DNA of 64,000 nt from Thiomicrorhabdus arctica DSM 13458 (GCF_000381085.1 NZ_KB905903.1:1-64000), one strand, 5' to 3'; shown: positions 25,933 through 35,765, numbered from the stretch's first letter. Numbers and translations: made by a program. Notes: generated by a model from the letters alone, not told the origin.

Positions 25933-27014
25933 GTTTACGCGGTAACTTTCAACTTCAACGTGGTGAATTTCGTTTAGAAACGGGAGACTTCGAAATACCA
26001 TCCTCAGGATTAACAGCGATTTTTGGCCATTCGGGCAGTGGTAAAACCACTTTTTTACGCTGTTTAGCAGGCTTTGAAGATCAAACGATGGGTCAGGTTA
26101 AATTTTTTGACCAGGCCTGGTTGTCTGCCGGAAAATCGCTGGCGATTCATAAGCGAAAACTGGGTTATGTCTTTCAAGAAGCCAGTCTGTTTGTGCATCT
26201 TAATGTAGAAGATAATTTACGTTATGGTTTAAAACGCGCTACAAAATCATCTCAAGTGGCTCACCAGATAAGCTTTCCGCAGGTGGTCGAGTGGTTGGGT
26301 TTGGCACGACTCTTAAAGCGTGATGTTGTGACGCTGTCTGGGGGCGAAAAACAGCGTGTGGCTATTGGTAGAACATTACTGTCTCAGCCTAAAATACTGA
26401 TGATGGATGAGCCTATGGCCTCACTGGATCTGTTTTCAAAACGGGCGATTATGCCGTATTTTGAGCGTTTACGAGATGAGTTGGAGATACCTATTCTTTA
26501 TATTACGCACTCGCCAGAAGAGGTGGAACGGTTAGCAGATACGGTTGTCTTTATGGAGAAAGGCCGCATTTCGAAAATTGAGTTGATTGAACAGGCCTTA
26601 AACCGAGAGGGCACACCGTTGTATCAAAGCGCGGAACCGCGTTCGGTGCTCTCGGCACAAGTCGTTGAACAGCATCTAGAGGATGGTTTAACGGGATTAA
26701 AGGTGGGTGATGCCGAGCTTTGGGTGCCTGCAGTTCAGCAGGGTATCGGCGAGTGGGTGCGTGTGGTCGTTTCAGCGCAGCAAGTCAGTCTGTTAGCAGA
26801 GAAACCGTTGCAGAGTTCGATTCTCAATCATTTACCCGTGACAATAGAGTCTTTAGAGGCGATTAATGACTATAGTGTGCTTGTGCATTTACGGGTAGGC
26901 AATGAACCTTGGCCATTATTAGCGCAAGTCACTAAACGCTCTAAAAATGGGTTAGGTCTATCTGTTGGGCAGCAATGGATTGCGGCCATAAAATCGGCTT
27001 CTATTTTAAACTAG
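25929..27014 (+). CDS. modC: molybdate ABC transporter ATPase ModC
   Basis: ModC powers molybdate import. In 361 residues it shows Walker A GHSGSGKTT (about 33-41), the Q loop YVFQEA, the signature LSGGEKQRVAIGR, Walker B ILMMDEPMASLD, the His switch YITHSPEEV and a C-terminal TOBE domain (about 295-358) that can bind molybdate for feedback. The start overlaps the modB stop. An exact iterated palindrome (26110-26121, read in frame as DQAW) lies in the variable turn between Walker A and the Q loop. The gene converges on a P-type ATPase gene without an obvious terminator. Confidence 0.95.
   Translation: MSLRGNFQLQRGEFRLETGDFEIPSSGLTAIFGHSGSGKTTFLRCLAGFEDQTMGQVKFFDQAWLSAGKSLAIHKRKLGYVFQEASLFVHLNVEDNLRYGLKRATKSSQVAHQISFPQVVEWLGLARLLKRDVVTLSGGEKQRVAIGRTLLSQPKILMMDEPMASLDLFSKRAIMPYFERLRDELEIPILYITHSPEEVERLADTVVFMEKGRISKIELIEQALNREGTPLYQSAEPRSVLSAQVVEQHLEDGLTGLKVGDAELWVPAVQQGIGEWVRVVVSAQQVSLLAEKPLQSSILNHLPVTIESLEAINDYSVLVHLRVGNEPWPLLAQVTKRSKNGLGLSVGQQWIAAIKSASILN
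26110..26121. repeat. iterated palindrome, exact core, inside modC
   Basis: Exact ACCAGGCCTGGT, translated within Asp-Gln-Ala-Trp-Leu at about residue 61 of ModC, in a poorly conserved turn. Confidence 0.9.
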
Positions 27015-27069
27015 TCCAATGACATACTTTTATAAGGTTTAGGGTGACTGATCTTTTACAGGGAATGGC

Positions 27070-29763
27070 TTATAGCCACTTTAACTTGAATATGTCGTTC
27101 ACGGCTGAGAGTAGTAATACGGGTAAGCAGCCCACTAGGAAAGCTAATCCTAGGTGCTCTGGACTTAACGGTAGAGTGCCTAGCAGCAAATTACCAAAGG
27201 GTGCATACACCATTATGAGCGATAAAATAGCTGAACCGCTTACCGCCCACAGCAATGCACGATTACTGAAAGGGTTTCGGCGGTAGATATTGGTGAGCGT
27301 TCGGCTATCAAAAACCTGTATTAACTGGCCAAAAATTAATGTCATAAAGGCCAACGTTTGTGCATAGGCCATCTCAACTCCAAGACTAAGTGCATACATA
27401 AACATTCCATAAGTGACTCCACCCATAATCAAACCACGAATCAAAATAGTGTGGCCTAATCGTCCCGTAAAGAAGCTTTCATTTTTGGGACGAGGTGAAC
27501 GACTCATGACATCGTCTTCTGCGCCATCGACTCCTAATGCCAGCGAAGGTAAACCATCACTGATCAAGTTAATCCATAGAATCATTAAGGGGGCGAGAGT
27601 GAGCAACGGCTCGTCAATAATTAAAACAAATGCAAACAGCAAAGCAGAAACTTCACCGACATTTGTGGTTAAATCCTGCCGGATGAATTTGCGAATATTG
27701 TCATAAATACGTCGACCTTCCTTAACCGCTTCAACGATGGTGGCAAAGTTGTCATCGAGTAGGATTAAGTCAGCCGACTCTTTGGACACACCTGTCCCCG
27801 TTATACCCATGGCAACGCCCATATCGGCCGTACGCAATGCGGGGGCGTCATTGACGCCATCACCTGTCATAGCCACGACATGATTGTGTTTTTGCAGAGC
27901 TTGTACAATTCGTAGTTTGTGTTCTGGGGTCACTCGCGCAAATACCGAGGTATTTTCGACCTGATTATAAAGTGCTTCATCCGACATCAAGTTTAGAGTT
28001 TTGCCTTCTAGCACCGGTGCTTCAGTACTTTCTATAATACCCATTTGTAAAGCGATGGCTTTAGCGGTAGTGGCGTGGTCACCTGTAATCATGGAGACCT
28101 TTATACCCGCAGAGTGGCACGCAGCGACGGCTTTGATGGCTTCAGGGCGCGGAGGGTCGATAATGCCATAGATTCCCGCGAGTGTTAGGTTGGTCTCTAA
28201 TTCGTTATAAGGGCGTTGCAAATCGTCTTTGTGTAACTTGCGATAGCCGATGGCTAAGGTGCGTAATGCTTGAGCCGCAAAGTGTTCCACAACGGCTTCA
28301 ATTTGAGGTTTATCACTGAGCATATCCCCAAGTTTGTCATGCAGTTGTACCGCCTCACTGTTTTGGATCATAATATCTGGCGCACCTTTAACAATGAGCC
28401 AGTGTTGGCCTTGTTGATCTTTTACAATGAGACTCATCAGTTTGCGTTTGGAGTCAAAAGGAAAGTTCTTTATCTCTTCAAATTGCATCAAGGCCATGGC
28501 TTTGGTCATGCCTGTCTTAGCCGCCGCCACTAAAATCGCACCTTCCGTCGGAGAGCCAATGACACTGTATTTATGATTGTTTTCAACCAATTCAGCCTCA
28601 TTACACAAGACCGATAATGTCACCATGTGTTCTAAATGATGAATCTCTTTGTGGGATACAGGGTGTTGGTTATGGTCTAAAAACTGCCCGATTGGCTCAT
28701 ATCCTTGGCCCTCAAGGTGATAGTAGTTGCCGCCTGTCCACAACTGAGTCACTTGCATTTTATTTTGCGTGAGAGTCCCCGTCTTATCAGAACAGATAAT
28801 AGAGGTAGAACCTAAGGTCTCTACCGATGCCAGTTGTCGTACCAAACCATTGTTTTGCATCATGCGCGTGGCACCAAGGGTTAACACGATAGTCAAAATA
28901 GTCATTAAGCCTTCTGGGGTCGCAGCGACCGCCAGCGAGATACCTGTTGTCATCAATACTGACCAGCTCATGCCATGCATTAAGCCAATGCTTATAACCA
29001 CCATGACCACTAACAACGCCGCCATTATCAATACATTGGAAAGACGGTGTACTCGTTGTTGGAGGGGAGTTAAGGTGGTAGCAGCGCTCTGCAAAAGATG
29101 TGCTATTTTGCCTACTTCTGTGTGCATGCCTGTGCCAATGACAATACCAAACCCTTGACCTTCGGTCACAGCCGTACTCATAAAAGCCATATTGAGCTGG
29201 TCGGCAATCGGTAAATCATTTTGTGGCATGGGCAAGTTATGTTTACCAACCGGTTCAGATTCACCAGTTAAGGCGGACTCATCAATTTTGAGTTGCTGGG
29301 TTTCAAGCAGTCTAAGGTCAGCTGGTACAATGCTTCCTGCATCCAGTCTAATGATATCGCCGGGTACAAGCTCCCTTGCGGGTAGTGATTGCCACTTATG
29401 CGACCGTAAAACAAGGGTCTTGGGGGCGGCCATCTGCTTGAGGGCATCGATTGATTTTTGAGCTTTATACTCTTGCACAAAGCTAATGGTGGCGTTGATT
29501 AAAATGATAAGAGTGATGGCAATAGCGTCGATAAAGTGTGAAGTGATAAACGAAAGCAAGGCTCCAAACATCAAGATAATGAGCAATGGGTTTTTGAACT
29601 GACGAACAAACATCCAAAGCGCAGAGGCGCGTTTTATTTGTACAATCTCATTGTCGCCAAACTGCTGACGAGCGGACAGTATTTGCGTGTCATCCAACCC
29701 CTCTTTAGGATGGCTTTTTAAAGCTTCAATGATTTGTTCATTTTCTTGCTGAAACCAATCCAT
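27070..29763 (-). CDS. P2-type cation-transporting ATPase (calcium-pump-like)
   Basis: An 897-residue P-type ATPase with an N-terminal cation-ATPase domain, actuator motif LTGESEPVGK, phosphorylation site CSDKTGTLT, KGAPD nucleotide-site motif, MITGDH and TGDGVNDAPAL hinge, and about ten membrane helices. Calcium-pump-like ligands are present: Glu in M4 (PEGL), NVGE in M5, and NLISDGLP in M6. The M4 motif reads ATPEGLM instead of the usual AIPEGLP, so ion preference (Ca2+, Mn2+ or other) is uncertain. It is transcribed convergently to modC and lies 105 bases downstream of mutM. Confidence 0.9.
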   Translation of the reverse strand: MDWFQQENEQIIEALKSHPKEGLDDTQILSARQQFGDNEIVQIKRASALWMFVRQFKNPLLIILMFGALLSFITSHFIDAIAITLIILINATISFVQEYKAQKSIDALKQMAAPKTLVLRSHKWQSLPARELVPGDIIRLDAGSIVPADLRLLETQQLKIDESALTGESEPVGKHNLPMPQNDLPIADQLNMAFMSTAVTEGQGFGIVIGTGMHTEVGKIAHLLQSAATTLTPLQQRVHRLSNVLIMAALLVVMVVISIGLMHGMSWSVLMTTGISLAVAATPEGLMTILTIVLTLGATRMMQNNGLVRQLASVETLGSTSIICSDKTGTLTQNKMQVTQLWTGGNYYHLEGQGYEPIGQFLDHNQHPVSHKEIHHLEHMVTLSVLCNEAELVENNHKYSVIGSPTEGAILVAAAKTGMTKAMALMQFEEIKNFPFDSKRKLMSLIVKDQQGQHWLIVKGAPDIMIQNSEAVQLHDKLGDMLSDKPQIEAVVEHFAAQALRTLAIGYRKLHKDDLQRPYNELETNLTLAGIYGIIDPPRPEAIKAVAACHSAGIKVSMITGDHATTAKAIALQMGIIESTEAPVLEGKTLNLMSDEALYNQVENTSVFARVTPEHKLRIVQALQKHNHVVAMTGDGVNDAPALRTADMGVAMGITGTGVSKESADLILLDDNFATIVEAVKEGRRIYDNIRKFIRQDLTTNVGEVSALLFAFVLIIDEPLLTLAPLMILWINLISDGLPSLALGVDGAEDDVMSRSPRPKNESFFTGRLGHTILIRGLIMGGVTYGMFMYALSLGVEMAYAQTLAFMTLIFGQLIQVFDSRTLTNIYRRNPFSNRALLWAVSGSAILSLIMVYAPFGNLLLGTLPLSPEHLGLAFLVGCLPVLLLSAVNDIFKLKWL

Positions 29764-29868
29764 GGTCTTTTCCTTGCCATAAAGCAGATATGAAATAAGC
29801 GGTTACAAAATGTAACTTGTGGATATTATTGTCGATGGATACGATGACTCGGTCAATCGTTCGAGTCG

Positions 29869-30729
29869 CTATAGTTTCGATATTTTTAACACTCTGGGCG
29901 CTTGATAAGGTTGACATTTTGGACAATAAAAACTGGCGCGTTGATTAATCATTATTTTTTCAATCGGTCTTTGGCATTTTGGACAGGCCTGTCCATCCTG
30001 GCCATAGACATTGAGTTGTTGCACAAAATAGCCAGGTTTGCCGTCCGGCGAGAGGAAATCTTTCAAAGTAGTACCCCCTTGTTCAATAGCAGCAATCAAC
30101 ACAGATTTGATGTTCCTTACTAATAAATCACATTGGTTACGGGTGAGTAAATTGGCCTGCGTTTGGGGGTGGATACAACTCATAAAGAGCGCTTCATTGG
30201 CATAGATGTTTCCAGCTCCAACCACCACTTGACTGTTCATCACCAGGCATTTAATGGCCACTTTACGGTGAGCGCTTTTGGCATAGAAGTAAGCCCCATT
30301 AAAGTTATCTGTTAATGGTTCGGGAGCAAGTTTTGCTAATAGTTTGTGGCCTTCAACTGGCCCTAATATAGCATCGTGCCATAAAACTGAACCAAAACGT
30401 CTTGGATCGTTCAGGCGTAATAGGTAACCATTTGCAAAACCGATATCTATATGATCATGTTTTTGGACTTCGGTGTCGATGGGTACTATGCGTAAGTTAC
30501 CAGACATGCCCAAATGAATTAATAAACTGCCCTTACGGGTGTTTAGCAGAATATATTTTCCGCGCCGTTCCACCGATAAAACCACAAGGCCGGGCAATGT
30601 TTTTTGCAAGTGCTTTTCTACCGGCCAGCGTAATCGTCCATCACGAATGACGAAAGCGGTGATGGTTTGTTGAGCGACTTTGGGCTGAATGCCTTTACGA
30701 GTAGTTTCAACTTCGGGTAATTCTGGCAT
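29869..30729 (-). CDS. mutM: formamidopyrimidine-DNA glycosylase
   Basis: MutM/Fpg removes 8-oxoguanine and formamidopyrimidines and nicks the abasic site. The start MPELPEVETTRKGI gives the catalytic Pro1 (after Met removal) and Glu2. RRGKYILL carries the conserved Lys, GNIYANEALF the helix-two-turn-helix, and CPKC…FYCPKC the C-terminal zinc finger. At 286 residues it is slightly longer than usual because of about a 13-residue tail after the zinc finger. A GGACAGGCCTGTCC palindrome in the zinc-finger codons is a different sequence from the iterated family. Confidence 0.96.
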   Translation of the reverse strand: MPELPEVETTRKGIQPKVAQQTITAFVIRDGRLRWPVEKHLQKTLPGLVVLSVERRGKYILLNTRKGSLLIHLGMSGNLRIVPIDTEVQKHDHIDIGFANGYLLRLNDPRRFGSVLWHDAILGPVEGHKLLAKLAPEPLTDNFNGAYFYAKSAHRKVAIKCLVMNSQVVVGAGNIYANEALFMSCIHPQTQANLLTRNQCDLLVRNIKSVLIAAIEQGGTTLKDFLSPDGKPGYFVQQLNVYGQDGQACPKCQRPIEKIMINQRASFYCPKCQPYQAPRVLKISKL

Positions 30730-31233
30730 AAACGAATCTTCTCTCTGGGCCGTGAGCGGTTTAGGGTTTTGTTATCCATATTGTAAACAAAGTGTTAAGT
30801 GACCGCCATTAAACTGGTCGTGCTTATTTCTAACCTCGGTTTAAAGTATATTTATGGAATTCAAATCTTATTGAATCAGCTGATCGATTGTTAAGTTTAT
30901 GAATAGTGGGCTTTATCGGTGTTTAACAAGGTATCGCTGGTCTCAAAGAGCTTGAGCTGTTAAACAGGGTGTAAAGTCAGGTTTGTCGGCTTAACTTGTA
31001 TGGTTCTCAAATGAGAGTCGCGTCAGACCGCATTCTGTCATGGCAAAGAAATCTTGAGGGAAAATTCTGCTGTGAAGATGAAATAAATCTCGATCCATTA
31101 CGAGAGATTCTATTCATAAAACATGAACTGAGGCCATGGCTTTATTATGAATTAGGTTTTGCAGATTTTAAACCTTTGTTATTAAAATAAGTAAAAATAT
31201 GTATTTAGCGTCTAAGTATTCTATAATTGAAAC
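30730..31233. other. about 500 bases without a supported gene
   Basis: Between divergent mutM and the SBP-PAS-GGDEF gene. A 64-codon open frame (30996-31190, TTG start) lacks a ribosome site and any recognised similarity, so I do not call it. The only clear element is a TATAAT at 31222-31227. Confidence 0.4.
31222..31227 (+). promoter_or_regulatory. -10 box of the SBP-PAS-GGDEF gene, likely leaderless mRNA
   Basis: A perfect TATAAT ends six bases before the ATG at 31234. A start of transcription seven or so bases after the hexamer would coincide with the start codon, and no Shine-Dalgarno sequence is present. The -35 region is poor. Confidence 0.45.
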
Positions 31234-33180
31234 ATGACTAATCATGACTATAGTTACCCTGATCTTATAAACTTTCTAATTGGCTTGATTGGTGGTGGAC
31301 TATTACTTCTTTTTCCTCTTCAAGTGCTCTCGTCTGAAAATATTGCACCATCAGCCCCATCAGTGCTTGTAAACGCTTCCAAGTTAAAGCCGGTCAGTAT
31401 TCAGCATGATGGTAATCTTTCCATTCAGCTTGCGGACGCTTCTATAACACAAAAAAAAAGTGACTCAATTAATCGAGTTGAGTTGACAAAAAACGATACG
31501 AATGATTTTATACTTGATGCCTCTGAGGGACCGTCTTCTGTTGAAAAGCCCACCTATCTTAGAGAGCACACAGATGGAAACATTGACGACCGTATCGATT
31601 GGGCACTCGACGAAAAAAAAGATTTTCGAGGTCTCGTTTCAGCTTATTTAAGTTTAATGGGGGGTAAGGCAGGCTTTGAGTTTGTATCTGTTCTGGATTA
31701 TTCTCATCTAAAAATCCCAGCATTCGATGTTCTGGCGAGTGCTGTCGAAACCCAAACGCATAGGAATCATTTAAATTATATTCAATCCCCCCCCACTTTG
31801 CCCATGGTGTTGGCCAACGACGATGGGTTCGATTATATCGCTCTCAATGATCCATTAAATGGTCGGACGGTTGCCGTTATTGAACATACTTGGCTACAAG
31901 AAGGACTTACATCGTTTGATCCAGAGATCAATGCAGCGCCAGTCGATTCAATTACTAAAGGTTTACTTTCCATTTTAGACACTCGAACGACCGTTTATTC
32001 GAACCATTCCGTCGCACTCAATTATGCTAACAAACCAGAAGGTTTGAGTAGAGTTTGGAGTCCTGAAGCGCTAGAAAGGCGTTTTAAAGCCGCAATGGAT
32101 ATGCAAAATGAGACGCCCTATATATATTCTATACTGGAAAATACGCTTGTAAGCGTTACGGAAACGCAGCGCCAGCAGATTTATGAGAATTGGGTGCAAT
32201 TAAAAATGGTGACAAAATCGTATCGTTGGCTGTATGGCATCGCCCTTATTTTACTGGCCACATTGATTATATTACTGTTATGGATGTCATCAGTTCAGCG
32301 TTCTAAGAAAGTTTTACAGTCTTACATTGATACCGTGAACGAGTTAAGCCTCGCGACAGTGACTGACAATAAAGGTCTTCTCATCTGGGTGAGTGACAGT
32401 TTTACAAAATTAAGTGGCTATGATAAGCAAGAGTTGATTGGTCAACCCCCTAGTATCACTAAGAGCTCCGCTATGTCTGATGATGAATATAATGAAATTT
32501 ATCAGAGGGTTAAAAAGGGGGAAACTTGGCGGGGTGAAGTCGAAGGTCGCCGAAAAGATGGTTCTTTGTATTGCGTTAATTTAACCGCCATTCCTGAAAT
32601 GCGATTTGGCAAGCTTCAAAAGGTAACAGTTACACGTGAGGACTTAACGGATCGGAAAAAAGCAGAAGAGTTAAGCATTCGAGATTCATTAACAGGATTA
32701 TATAATCGACGTTACTTTACGGAGGTATTTGAACGCGAGATTAAACGAGCGCAGCGTGAAGATATGCCATTTGTATTTGCCATGGCTGATATCGATTTCT
32801 TTAAAAATTTAAATGATCATTATGGGCACCAGCAGGGGGATGTTGCCTTGCAAAAGGTTTCTAACTTGCTGCAACAGAGTTTAAGACGTCCTCAAGACTT
32901 AGTGTTTAGATTAGGAGGTGAAGAATTTGGAATGATTCTAAATGAAATTGATTTAGAGCATGTTAACGATTTTCTCAGGAACGTAAATGCGGCTATTAAA
33001 GCGTTAGGCATTCAAAACAAAGAAGGTGTTGATGGTGTCGTGACTCTTTCTTGCGGTGCGATCATATTGCCTTCTGACCATCAATTAAGCAGTGATGCGG
33101 TATTTAAATTAGCCGATGACTTGATGTATCAAGCAAAAGAGAATGGACGTAATAGAGTTGAGGTTGAGCTATTTCAATAA
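31234..33180 (+). CDS. membrane diguanylate cyclase with periplasmic SBP-3-like sensor
   Basis: A 648-residue protein with an N-terminal membrane segment (about 13-30), a periplasmic region ending in a type 3 solute-binding-like lobe (about 200-320; LNDPLNGRTVAVIEHTW, RVWSPEALERRFKAAM), a membrane helix (about 333-352), PAS (about 365-480) and GGDEF (about 485-646). The active site RLGGEEF and the RPQD inhibitory site are intact. Ligands of such sensors are often amino acids or other small molecules; the one here is unknown. The only credible -10 box almost abuts the ATG, so the transcript may be leaderless. The first periplasmic 150 residues are unassigned. Confidence 0.85.
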   Translation: MTNHDYSYPDLINFLIGLIGGGLLLLFPLQVLSSENIAPSAPSVLVNASKLKPVSIQHDGNLSIQLADASITQKKSDSINRVELTKNDTNDFILDASEGPSSVEKPTYLREHTDGNIDDRIDWALDEKKDFRGLVSAYLSLMGGKAGFEFVSVLDYSHLKIPAFDVLASAVETQTHRNHLNYIQSPPTLPMVLANDDGFDYIALNDPLNGRTVAVIEHTWLQEGLTSFDPEINAAPVDSITKGLLSILDTRTTVYSNHSVALNYANKPEGLSRVWSPEALERRFKAAMDMQNETPYIYSILENTLVSVTETQRQQIYENWVQLKMVTKSYRWLYGIALILLATLIILLLWMSSVQRSKKVLQSYIDTVNELSLATVTDNKGLLIWVSDSFTKLSGYDKQELIGQPPSITKSSAMSDDEYNEIYQRVKKGETWRGEVEGRRKDGSLYCVNLTAIPEMRFGKLQKVTVTREDLTDRKKAEELSIRDSLTGLYNRRYFTEVFEREIKRAQREDMPFVFAMADIDFFKNLNDHYGHQQGDVALQKVSNLLQQSLRRPQDLVFRLGGEEFGMILNEIDLEHVNDFLRNVNAAIKALGIQNKEGVDGVVTLSCGAIILPSDHQLSSDAVFKLADDLMYQAKENGRNRVEVELFQ

Positions 33181-33234
33181 AGTGTTATGTGCTTTTCTGG
33201 AGGTAAAGTGTCATGCTCACTTTTCTCTAGGCAT

Positions 33235-33264
33235 AAAAAAACCCGGTCTTTTGAACCAGGTTTT
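33235..33264 (-). terminator. rpmB-rpmG terminator
   Basis: On the minus strand AAAACCTGGTT pairs with GACCGGGTTTT (one mismatch), followed by a T run. It lies just downstream of the rpmG stop. Confidence 0.8.
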
Positions 33265-33286
33265 ATCAAATTTATCTGGATAAGAT

Positions 33287-33439
33287 CTACTTGATTTTAG
33301 CTTCTTTGAACAAGACGTGTTTACGAACCACTGGATCAAACTTCTTGATTTCAAATTTCCCAGCCATGTTCTTCTTATTTTTATCAGTAGTATAAAAATA
33401 AGGAGACTCAGTTGACTGTAGTTTAATTTTATCGCGCAT
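33287..33439 (-). CDS. rpmG: 50S ribosomal protein L33
   Basis: The 50-residue product begins [20 protein letters not shown] and ends [10 protein letters not shown], the standard gammaproteobacterial L33 with [15 protein letters not shown]. It is a late-assembly protein near the E site of the 50S subunit. The CxxC zinc pairs are absent (C-minus form). The ATG is preceded by GGAG and lies nine bases after the rpmB stop, forming the rpmB-rpmG operon. Confidence 0.95.
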   Translation of the reverse strand: MRDKIKLQSTESPYFYTTDKNKKNMAGKFEIKKFDPVVRKHVLFKEAKIK

Positions 33440-33448
33440 TGCAGTCTC

Positions 33449-33685
33449 CTAGACTTTCTCACCACGTAAACGCATCTCAGCGATCACAGAGTCAATACCA
33501 TTTTTATCAATAGTACGCATAGCTGAAGCAGTTACGCGTAATTTAACAAAACGGCTCTCAGCTTCTAACCAAAAACGATGCGATTGCAAGTTTGGTAAGA
33601 AACGACGACGTGTTTTACGGTGAGAGTGGGAAACATTGTTACCGACTACAGGACGTTTTCCTGTTACTTGGCATACTTTAGACAT
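33449..33685 (-). CDS. rpmB: 50S ribosomal protein L28
   Basis: A 78-residue L28: [20 protein letters not shown], then [14 protein letters not shown] and [20 protein letters not shown]. The length is normal. An AAGGGA ribosome site lies seven bases before the ATG. It is the first gene of the rpmB-rpmG operon and is often next to mutM and radC in gammaproteobacteria, which here flank it at 3 and 5 kb. Confidence 0.97.
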   Translation of the reverse strand: MSKVCQVTGKRPVVGNNVSHSHRKTRRRFLPNLQSHRFWLEAESRFVKLRVTASAMRTIDKNGIDSVIAEMRLRGEKV

Positions 33686-33906
33686 TTCACAATCCCTTAT
33701 AAGGTTCTTAAAACATTTAATTTATTTGAAAATCTCAATAAAATCAAAGGTTTTTATATATTAAAAATATTCGAATATTTCTATATCTTATGCAGTGGTC
33801 AGCCCACTACGGAAAATAAGAAGCGGAATTATGCATGGTTGTCGCTTAAAAAGCAAGTGATTACCGTGTATATATTTATGTAATGGGTTTTGGTTTGCGA
33901 ATAGAG

Positions 33907-35595
33907 TCAATTATGAATCACTGGTTTTTTAATTCCGGTTTTTTCACCAGTGGGTACGATATCCCAGCTCGTCGTAACAGGTTTTACGTGGGCATCTCGT
34001 CCATAGATATAACTTTGCTCATCAACAATGATTTTATAGGCCTTGTTGAGTCTGAGAGCTCGTTTAGCAGACGGTAGCAGTAAGTGTCCGATATCCTTGT
34101 GAAGGATTTCCACTTCGGACGGTTTTAAGCGGCCAGCTGCGTTAAAAAATTTTCCAATGACTTCCTTGTTATTGCGGAACTCATTCGCAGAGTGATTTTG
34201 GAGGAGGTATTCGGTATATTGCCAATGGCCATCGGGAAATTTAGGTTCAGGCAGACCGTTTAAATCTTTTTGAGTCCAATGAAACCAACTCGCCTGGAGT
34301 TGTTCGCTTCCCAGCTTTCTTGGGAATGCAAAACTGCTGTCCGTTGTGACACCTAAACCCGAGTGACATCCCATACAATTCAACGATTCCTCAAAACTCT
34401 GTGGCCGTAGCTGACCTTTTTGATCTTCAATAAATCCTTGATATGCCCAACCTAATCCATTGGGCATTCCAGCTTCTGGGTTACCCATCATCCGACGTAA
34501 TCGCTCTGGAAAATCATGCAGTTCTTTTTCTTCAGCCATGGCTGAATTTTGTAGTTGACCGTAGTTGTTCCAGCCTGTTTTAATGCCATAACGCAACTCT
34601 TTAAAGCGATTGGCAAGCATAGTATGACCTTGAGCATCGACATTAATATAACGGACGGAGTGTAAAAACTCAGTGCCCTCAGGGTAAAGACCTCCGGCTA
34701 GATGAAGTTTTTTTTCGGTCATTAATATTTTGGCTTTACCCACATAAGACATAAATACCCCTTCTCTAGGTGCCCAGAGATAAACTATTTTTTGGGCAAT
34801 GTCGAGTTTGCCGTTGCGATTTAAATCAACGCCATATAATCGTTCATCGGTGGCTGGAATAGGAATGTCTATGCGTTGGATAAGCGCTTGCACGATGGCT
34901 AAGTTTATTTTATAAATGCCCAAATCCATCTTGCCATTTTCATCTTGTCGAAAAGGGGGGGCCAAACGAATGATGACATCATTTGTGCTGCCATTGGTGG
35001 GCCAAAAGGTACCCAGGAAGGGAGCATAAGCAAAAGCTCTCCAGCCAGAAATCTCTCCATTTGGTTTCCTGTCAAAACCTTCTTTATCAAAGTGATAGTA
35101 GCAATCCGGTGTAAAACCATTCCATTTTCCATCGCCATTAACATCCCACTCAGCAGGGAGTTCAGCCATTTTTTTGGCCAGAATGATCTGACCTTGCTCG
35201 TCAAAATAATTTGATTGACGTATGTACTTCAATATAGCTTGATCGGTTATTTTGGCAACTTGTTCAGTTCGGTCTTTAAAAAGATTACTCCATGGGTTTT
35301 TCCGGGTTGCTTCTTTAAATTCATACGCAAGCTGAAGGCTACTGTCATCAATATAATTTGGCGCTATGGGGGCGGTATGACAACTAAAGCACGGGTTATG
35401 TATCTGCCCATTCTCACTTTTGGTTTTGGTATAACATTGAGCGGGAATATAAGCTCCATTCGTATTCACTATTCGGTTGTTCAGTAGCGATATATCAGTA
35501 TGCTGTGATTCTGAGCAGCCCGTTAAAATTACGCTGATAAAAATAAATATCATCCTTAGGGGCATCGTTCTCGCTTTACTAAATGTTTTCAACAT
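33907..35595 (-). CDS. diheme c-type cytochrome-like lipoprotein
   Basis: A 562-residue exported protein with a lipobox ILTGC near residue 27. Two heme-attachment motifs are visible, CFSCH (about 69-73) and CMGCH (about 408-412), so it should carry two covalent c-type hemes outside the cytoplasmic membrane. Two calcium-like loops also appear, DVNGDGKWNG and DLNRNGKLDI. The large body has no family I can name. It lies 170 bases downstream of the PhoX-like lipoprotein gene but behind a terminator, so linkage may be functional rather than strictly operonic. Electron partners and substrate are unknown. The first Met is followed by other possible starts at residues 11 and 15. Confidence 0.75.
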   Translation of the reverse strand: MLKTFSKARTMPLRMIFIFISVILTGCSESQHTDISLLNNRIVNTNGAYIPAQCYTKTKSENGQIHNPCFSCHTAPIAPNYIDDSSLQLAYEFKEATRKNPWSNLFKDRTEQVAKITDQAILKYIRQSNYFDEQGQIILAKKMAELPAEWDVNGDGKWNGFTPDCYYHFDKEGFDRKPNGEISGWRAFAYAPFLGTFWPTNGSTNDVIIRLAPPFRQDENGKMDLGIYKINLAIVQALIQRIDIPIPATDERLYGVDLNRNGKLDIAQKIVYLWAPREGVFMSYVGKAKILMTEKKLHLAGGLYPEGTEFLHSVRYINVDAQGHTMLANRFKELRYGIKTGWNNYGQLQNSAMAEEKELHDFPERLRRMMGNPEAGMPNGLGWAYQGFIEDQKGQLRPQSFEESLNCMGCHSGLGVTTDSSFAFPRKLGSEQLQASWFHWTQKDLNGLPEPKFPDGHWQYTEYLLQNHSANEFRNNKEVIGKFFNAAGRLKPSEVEILHKDIGHLLLPSAKRALRLNKAYKIIVDEQSYIYGRDAHVKPVTTSWDIVPTGEKTGIKKPVIHN

Positions 35596-35691
35596 TTGAA
35601 TTTTTTCCCTCTGGTTATCATGAAAGTGTTTAAAACAGTAAGTGATCGTAAACCTAACGTGTTAAATAGCGTTTTATCAATATGCTAGGTA

Positions 35692-35731
35692 ATAAAAAAG
35701 CCTTGATCACAAGAATCAAGGCTTTATATTG
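35692..35731 (-). terminator. terminator after the PhoX-like gene
   Basis: AAAGCCTTGAT pairs with ATCAAGGCTTT around a short loop, with an A run on the plus strand (T run on the minus strand) immediately after, matching termination of the minus-strand PhoX-like gene. Confidence 0.85.
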
Positions 35732-35765
35732 CAAAAGAGAGTTACCTCACTTTTTTGCTTGTTGG

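Noticed and set aside
27044-27286. Plus-strand open frame of 80 codons
   Set aside because: It lies almost wholly opposite the 3' end of the P-type ATPase gene, whose motifs are clear; shadow frame.
29981-29994. GGACAGGCCTGTCC palindrome in mutM
   Set aside because: It shares only the AGGCCT centre with the iterated family and is explained by the zinc-finger codons (GQACPKC).
30996-31190. 64-codon open frame before the SBP-PAS-GGDEF gene
   Set aside because: TTG start, no ribosome site, no recognised similarity, and position inside a promoter region make it more likely chance than a gene.
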